From positions 1-37,207 of the forward strand of contig JAGPYM010000112.1 of the NCBI GenBank assembly GCA_020736575.1: DNA of 37,207 nt, given 5' to 3'. Below, piece by piece: positions 31,001 to 37,207 of the stretch (position 1 is the stretch's first letter; every line of letters starts with the position of its first letter). The notes under the pieces were generated by a model. That model saw only the letters and a list, made by a program, of their open reading frames with translations, was not told where the DNA came from and did no database searches. Origin of the DNA: Thelonectria olida (taxonomy: Eukaryota > Ascomycota > Sordariomycetes > Hypocreales > Nectriaceae). The position numbers were made by a program, and so were the translations under genes.

Positions 31001-32139
31001 TTATACTTAATCTGGATTATATAAGTTTATAATAAGTTTTTTACTTTCTTATTAGGTTCTTTTAAGCTATTTCCCCTAAAAACCTATAGTTACTTTTAAT
31101 ATAAAAGTTAGCCTTTTTTATTTATATTATATTTTATAATTTGCACTTATAAGTGCAGTTTAATTAGAAAGTAGTAGTCTTATTACCTTACTATTATAAT
31201 TGCACTTTAATAAGTATTATCTTCTTTTATTATTTTCTCTTATAGTTCTTCCAGCTTAGTATTTTCTATAAACACTCTAGCTATAAGCAGTATAGTCTTA
31301 GTAATTTTATACTTTTAAAGCAATCTAGGTAGTATATAGCTAAGGATTAGCTAGATAATATAGCCCTTTTTTTAATTATTATTTGCTTCTAATAGCTAAT
31401 CCTACTTATAGTAATTTAATATATTTAATACTATAGCTTTATAGCTTAAATAGTATTCTAATTAGAAGTTATATTATATTAGTTTCCCTATTTAATAAGC
31501 TTACTATTTTATAAGCCTCTGCTTTTATATAAAATATTTTAAGTTTTTATAATTAGAAATAATTATAAAAGACTTATAACTAACTAGTATTAAGCTTTAT
31601 TTTTTTAAGCAGTTTATTACTATTAGTATCTCCTTATTATAAATTGGGTAGTTATATTTTACTAGGGTTAACTGCTATAAATAAAATGTAATAGAGTAGT
31701 ATTACCCTTATAAGTCTTTTTATATTAGGACCCCCCCTAGGGTATAGCCTAAGCAGTCTGGCTTAACTTAAGTCTTTTAAGTCTCCTTCTATTTAGTAAA
31801 AATAAAAGCTTTATAAAAATAGCATTTTAACTCCTAGAATACTACTTGCTTATTATATTTTTAAATAAAGTCCACTCTTTTTTTATTAGTTATATTAATA
31901 GGAATATAACCTTTAAAAAGCTTAAAATAAATATCTAATAATAGTTTATAAAGCTAATAAAACTTTAAACCTTTTTTACTATTATTAGCACTACCTATTT
32001 ATAAATAGCTTACTACTTTTTAAAATTATAAGCTACTCCTGCTCCTACTTTTATAATAAACTTAAGGTATTTAACCTTTTAAACTATAACTTATACTTTT
32101 TAAAATTTAAAGTAAGCCCTACTACTTAAAAGGTATTAA

Positions 32140-32480
32140 AAACTCGCTAGACTTTTACTATATAGTCCTTTTAAAAGCTAAATATATAAATAAGCATATT
32201 ATTTATATAAGCTATTATAAAATAGTTTAGGTACTATTAAAGAATACTATTAATATACTACTAGAATATAGTAGGGGTACTATTAAGTTTAAAAGGGTAT
32301 ATTAGCTATTTAAATAAACTGAACCTTATTTAAAAGGCAGTCCGGGCCTTATAGCCCTTAATAATTTAAAGTTTATAAAAGGTAGTAACTATATTTAGTT
32401 TAATAAACTAATAGGCTCCTACTAGGTTGCAGAGGGTTTTAATAATTAGTAAAAGTAGGTAGTAGTCTTATTATATAATT
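32140..32480 (-). pseudogene. Reverse transcriptase core of the gypsy element (RIP-mutated)
   Basis: Translation of the minus strand keeps the spacing of a gypsy reverse transcriptase. It shows FIKLNI for the FxKxDL region, FYKL and YKARTAF for the 'H.I.I..GDE.KTAF' region, IYPFKLNSTPTIF, and AYINNMLIY where the active-site YxDD is expected. Multiple TAA/TAG codons replace Gln. Substitutions follow C-to-T and G-to-A. Limits are approximate. Confidence 0.78.
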
Positions 32481-33576
32481 GTATTAAAGGTATAATAGTT
32501 ATAATAGAACTATAGTCCCCCTTTTAGTTTTTTTATAAAGAGTACTAGGGCTATTATAAGCAAATAGCTAGTTTATATAAACCCCTAATTAAATAGGTTA
32601 AAAAGGACCTTTTATAATACTAGTAACTCTTCTTAAGATATAATATAAAGCGGCCCCTATAATAGGGCTAGCTTATTACTATATTTATCCTTAACTAGAT
32701 TAATCTTATAATTACTACTAGGTTAATAGGGGGGAAGCTATATAGCTTTTATAAGTAAGAAGAGGTAGGGGTAGTCTTTTAAAATATCCCCTAAGATCTA
32801 GTCTTCTACTTATACTAGCTCCTTCTTTTTAAGGGCCTTTTTAATATTAGTAAGGCTAATAGTATAGACTTTATGCTTTATAGAGTCTTTGCATTTTTAT
32901 ATTATCCTAGCCCGCCTATATAGCCCTATAAAAACTAAGGCTAATATAAGCTTAGCGGCCCGGATTGTTTTAATTCGGGCGGGCTCTTCTTTTAATACTA
33001 GGGTTATTATTATTTTTATAAGGCTATAATATATTTACTTTACTTTTATATTATATATTACCCAGTTAGCTTCTAGCTAAGGCTTATTTAGAAATAAGCT
33101 CCCCTTTAGCCTTTTTATTAAATAGATATATAAAAGTTATTTAAAATTATTAATATTTACTATTAAAGCTATAACTCTTTCTAATATTTTTTTTATAAGC
33201 TTATTAATAAAACTATAAAATTATAATAGTTCTTTTAATATAAATAGAAGGTAGAGGTTATAAGTAAGGTTAAAATTAATTAAAATATATATATTATAAT
33301 TACTATTTATAAGTATTTAATAAGACTTTTTACTAATTTATATATTAATTTCTACTAGCTTATTAAATATTTACTTCTTTTACTTTTTTTACTTTTAGTA
33401 TTCTATTTTAATAGGCTTTAAGACCTAATTTTATTCTAAAGCTATTTATTTCCCTAATCCTTCTAGTTACTACTATTATTATTAGGTATTAATAAGGTCT
33501 CTAGTAACTTTTCTATAGCTACTACTGCCCTAACTCTACACTTCTTATAATAGTACTAATAGTAGGCAAGCTTAGG

Positions 33577-33618
33577 GCATTTAGTAATAAGATAGCCCTT
33601 TTAGCCATACTTATAGTA
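33577..33618 (-). pseudogene. Gag CCHC zinc knuckle of the gypsy element (RIP-mutated)
   Basis: Fourteen codons show the C-x2-C-x4-H-x4-C spacing of a retroelement nucleocapsid knuckle. The first two Cys codons read TAC and TAT, the His reads TAT and a Gln reads TAA. The last Cys (TGC) is intact. Every loss is a single C-to-T or G-to-A change. The downstream CPKLAYY continues like a gag tail. Confidence 0.75.
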
Positions 33619-34619
33619 CTTATAAGGGGGTTATATTATTATAACTAGTAGGGCTAAGGCAGCCGAGCTATTATACCTTTTTGCGCTCATTTGGTTAACT
33701 TCTATTATTAGCATATTCCCATTTTAATCTTAACTGCTCTTCTAATTACTACTACTTCCTTTTACTAACCTTTTAATAATATTATTAAAAGTAAGGTATG
33801 CCTATTTAATTTTTTAAATAACCTTATTTATAAGTATAAGGTAATTATAATAATAGGGAGGCAACCTTATAGCAGTTAAATTAAAAGTTAGCTTCTTATT
33901 AAAAGCTCCTTTTAAAAAGGTAATCTTTATACTATCTTTCTACCTAGCTCCTCCTGCCTCTAATAGGGTTTGCTTAAATTTTAATAGAAAGGAAGTAAAA
34001 GATATATTCTTACCTTATTAGATACTATATAGTAAGGCCACTGCGCGTTTTTAAAGGTTACTATTAAAATAGGTTTAATTAAAATAAGCTATAAAATTAC
34101 TAGGCTTAAAAAGGCCCCTATTGCCTCTAGTAGTATAATAGGTAGCTACTACCTATTAGGGTCTAGTATTAAAATATAAGTTAATAAAATAAAATATCTT
34201 AAAGTTTAAAGTATTATTAAGCTGCCTATTTAAAATAAGTTTATTATATATCTATTATAATTATATAGGGTATTTAGAATAAATGCTAGAAAACTTAAAT
34301 AGGTTTAGGACGGCCTTATGCCTTATAAGTGCAGGTAGAGCTAGTGCTATTCTGGGGGCTATTTTTAGGGCAGTTTTAGGGGGTGTAATATAGGGGGTTC
34401 TTAGTAGGCTCTCAGCTAGTCTAAGGCGCCTATATAGCTCGGCCAGTTACTTTTATATAAGGCTAAGAGTAATTAAAATTAACTATTAAGCCCCCTAAAT
34501 AATAGCCTTAATAATCTAGGGATTAAATGCATATAGCTATTCCTCTATTATATTATATATATAGCTTTCTTATTATAATATTACTTATAATAAGGAAAGT
34601 AGGGTTAAGCTTTAAATAA

Positions 34620-34861
34620 TATAAGGGGCTAAACTTAAGTAGTTATAATAAAAGGTAGTTTAAAAATTAAATATTTAAAGCTAGAGAGAAAGAAAAGGAA
34701 AGAGTCTTCCCTTATAATAGGCTTATTATAAGATTTATATGGCCTTACTATTAGGCTGCCTTGGCTTACTTTTGGCCCAGTTTTTAGCTTATTTCCAATT
34801 GCTATATGCTTTTAATTTTATAATAGCAGCCTGGAATAACTATTAGGCTATGCTTATAATA
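34620..34861 (-). repeat. 5' LTR of the gypsy element
   Basis: 242 bp, the partner of 27775-28016 with the same length and end points. It should hold the element's promoter, now heavily mutated. It reads TTTATATGGCCTTACTATTA where the other copy reads the same with C for T near the end. Confidence 0.88.
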
Positions 34862-34866
34862 TTTTA
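34862..34866. repeat. Target-site duplication, right copy (TTTTA)
   Basis: TTTTA directly after the right LTR, matching the five bases before the left LTR. Confidence 0.6.
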
Positions 34867-37207
34867 TATATATTCTTTTATATAAATTTTTAAGTTAATT
34901 TAATATAAAAATAGCTACTAGTATAAGTGGTTTATTTTTTAAATTTTTATAAGTATTAAAAGTAAATTTAAAGTTTATATAACTTAGTATAATTTTTATA
35001 CTTTTTTTAAAAGCTATATTATATACTAATTATATAATAGGCAGCTTTTATATTAGTATATAAATACTTAAATACAATTAGTAAATTTCCTACTATTATA
35101 AGAGCTAAAAGCTGGTTTTAAAAGCTAAGGCATATTATATTAGCTATTAGTTAGTTAATTGTATAGCTGTGTGCTATAGCTAATTACTTATAAGGGCGTT
35201 TAATTTTATATACACTTAAAAGCTAGAAGTTTTCCCCTTATAAATAATATAAAATAGGGCTAGCTATAGAAAATATAAAATATTATAAATAATAATAAGT
35301 AGCTTTTTAATTTAATTATTCTAAATATAGTTAATATAATAATAAAAGTAAGTTTTTAAAATTTAATTTATTTATTTAATCTATTTATTAACTAAGGGTC
35401 TTTAGGCTATAATTAATTTATAGTTTAATTTAATTTTTATTATAAAGTACTATTAAAAGTTTAAAAGAAAAGATAGTTTTCTATTTAAAATAATTATATT
35501 AAATAGTTTATATATATTTAATAATATTTTATAAAAAGATATAAGAAAATTCTTTTATATTAGTTACTTTTTAATATAAAATAAAATAAGAAAATTTAAT
35601 AAGTTTATTAATAATAATTAAAATGCTATTATAAGCTATACTTATAATAGGGTCTAATAATAGAAATAGTTTTATAATAAGATTTATAATAATTAAATCT
35701 TATTATTATTTTATAACTAGTATAAGTTATAGTTTTTTATAAGATTTATATTATTATACTTTTATTTTATTATAAATAAAGTATTATTTAATAATTCTTT
35801 TAATTATTCTTTTAATTTTAAAAAATAAAAATATTATTTTAACTTATTTAAGGGTTTTATTAATTTTTTAATATTTATAAAGTAAATATTTATAAATTTC
35901 CTTTATAAGTTTCTTTTATTAGTATTTTAATACTTATTACTTATTAGTCTTTTTATTATTTAATAATTATTTATTATATTTTAAAATTTATTTAAATAGG
36001 AGATTTTCCTATTTTATTATATATATTATTATAAGAGTTTGTTTTTCTTTTTAAGTTATAATAATATACTTTTATATAAAATATCTTTTAAATATAAAAT
36101 ATAAAAGTTATTTTTTATTTTAATCTTATATATATTAAAATTAAATTATTAGTTAATAGTATTAGCTTTATTATTTTTTAATCCTTTTATATATTTTATA
36201 ATATAGTTAAATCTTAAAAGATATTTAATATATTTAAATTATTATTTATTAAGTTTTTATATTATAATAAAATATATAATATTCTTATAATTTATATAAA
36301 TTATAATCTAATAATAGCTTTTAAAAAAGTAGTATTTAAACTTTTTAAAAGTATTAATAATTATAAGAAATTTCTTATTATAAATAAAATAATTAAGTTT
36401 TATTTTATATAATTTATAAAAGTAAAATGCAATTAAATATAACTTTCTATTATTATTATATTATTTTATTTATACTTTTAAAATAAAGTTTAAAAAGTTT
36501 ATTTTTAATTTAATAAGTTATTAAGAGTTAAATATTTTTAGTACTAGTTTATTAAAAATAAGATTTTTAATTTTATAAAAGCTTTTTAAATATTAAGTTT
36601 TTAAGTAAATTTTTAATCCTTTTTTATTAATTTAGTAAGAGGTATAGCTACTTTTTTAAAGTTTTTAAAAAACTTTTAATAATAGTTTATAAATTTAAAA
36701 AGCTTTATACTTTTTTAATAATTATTAGTATTAGCTAATTTTTAATAGTTAAAACCTTTTATTTATTTATTTTAATTTCTTTTAATAAAATTTTATAATT
36801 TAAAAAAGTAACTTTATATATAAAAAACTTACTTTTAATAAGTTTAACTAAAAGCTTAGTATTTTATAATACTTATAATATTTTATAAATATATTTTATA
36901 TATATATTTTTATTATTTAAAAAGATTAAAATATTATTTAAATAATATATTATAAATATATTTAAGTATTTTATAATATATAGTTAATTATTTATTAGAA
37001 TATTACAAGTATATTAGTAAAATTAAAAGGTATAATAAAATATTTATAAAGTTTAAATTTTATTTTAAATACAGTTTTCTATTTTAATAGTGGGAGCAAT
37101 AATATAATATAATATAACTTCTAATAGAAGTAATTATAAAAGGTAAATATATAAAAGATAAAGTAATAAAAGTCTAGAGGAAAATTAACTCTTATTTATA
37201 ATTAGTT
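34867..37207. repeat. Extremely AT-rich RIP-degraded repeat DNA, right of the gypsy element
   Basis: Same texture as 25810-27769: almost only A and T, TpA-rich, with no surviving frame. It runs to the window end. It is likely the other half of the older repeat interrupted by the gypsy insertion. No terminal repeats or domains were readable. Confidence 0.75.

Larger units (their letters stand above)
27775..34861 (-). mobile_element. Complete but RIP-inactivated Ty3/gypsy LTR retrotransposon (7.09 kb)
   Basis: Two similar 242-bp LTRs bound the element, with a TTTTA duplication outside them. On the minus strand, gag lies near the right end (zinc knuckle 33577-33618), the reverse transcriptase at about 32140-32480, and a polypurine tract just before the left LTR. 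The 5' LTR is therefore the right one. The reverse transcriptase block resembles gypsy enzymes: the PFKLNSTPTIF segment corresponds to 'PFGLxNAPxTFQ' and the YxDD box is at 32198-32209. Catalytic aspartates of YxDD read Asn (G-to-A) and many Gln codons are stops, so the element is dead. The 3' third (about 28.1-31.3 kb) should hold RNase H and integrase, but I could not read clear catalytic motifs there. Confidence 0.85.

Noticed and set aside
31729..31741. Second C/G homopolymer run inside the gypsy element, possible central polypurine tract
   Set aside because: C runs survive RIP because it targets CpA, so retention is expected by chance. It is not next to an LTR and its purine stretch is short.
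26000..37207. CRISPR-like or satellite periodicity in the AT-rich block
   Set aside because: The repetition is word-level AT simplicity from RIP. No regularly spaced repeat units were seen apart from the two LTRs.

Overview
The window looks like nuclear DNA from a filamentous ascomycete (Pezizomycotina, probably Sordariomycetes-like). Genes carry short introns of about 45-85 nt with GTRNGN donors and CTAAC-like branch points. The families are fungal: a Zn2Cys6-type regulator, GH43, S10 carboxypeptidase and GH71. Repeats carry the signature of repeat-induced point mutation (RIP): C-to-T and G-to-A changes that turn CAA, CAG and CGA codons into stops. No species can be named from sequence alone.

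Layout. Positions 1-1892 hold the 3' part of a fungal transcription factor. A small AT-rich islet follows at about 2190-2480, then a GH43 glycosidase (3140-4633) whose likely signal peptide lies upstream in a different frame. A secreted serine carboxypeptidase (5533-7489) comes next. Positions 8358-14594 carry three related genes of a fungal family with an unusual double zinc-binding module. Then come a small cysteine-rich secreted protein (15285-15811, minus), a relic of the N-terminus of a fungal NLR-type protein (16123-16461), a GH71 alpha-1,3-glucanase (17033-18990) and a polytopic membrane protein (19209-20486, minus).

From about 21.6 kb the region decays. There is a Tad-like LINE relic (21690-23060, minus), then a RIP-inactivated gene or genes with bulb-type-lectin-like repeats (23289-25150, minus). 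From about 25.8 kb to the end the DNA is extremely AT-rich. Inside that block a complete but dead Ty3/gypsy element can be delimited exactly at 27775-34861: two 242-bp LTRs, a TTTTA target-site duplication, a polypurine tract, a gag zinc knuckle and a reverse transcriptase, all on the minus strand. It sits inside older RIP-degraded sequence.

The gene content (secreted carbohydrate-active enzymes, a protease, a small cysteine-rich protein, a possible NLR relic and a local paralog array) beside a RIP island resembles accessory or subtelomere-like compartments of fungal genomes. That functional grouping is inference. The most unusual unit is the three-gene zinc-module array, which shares the spacing C-x12-C-x13/14-H-x4-H-x5/9-C-x2-C-x12-H-x5-C.
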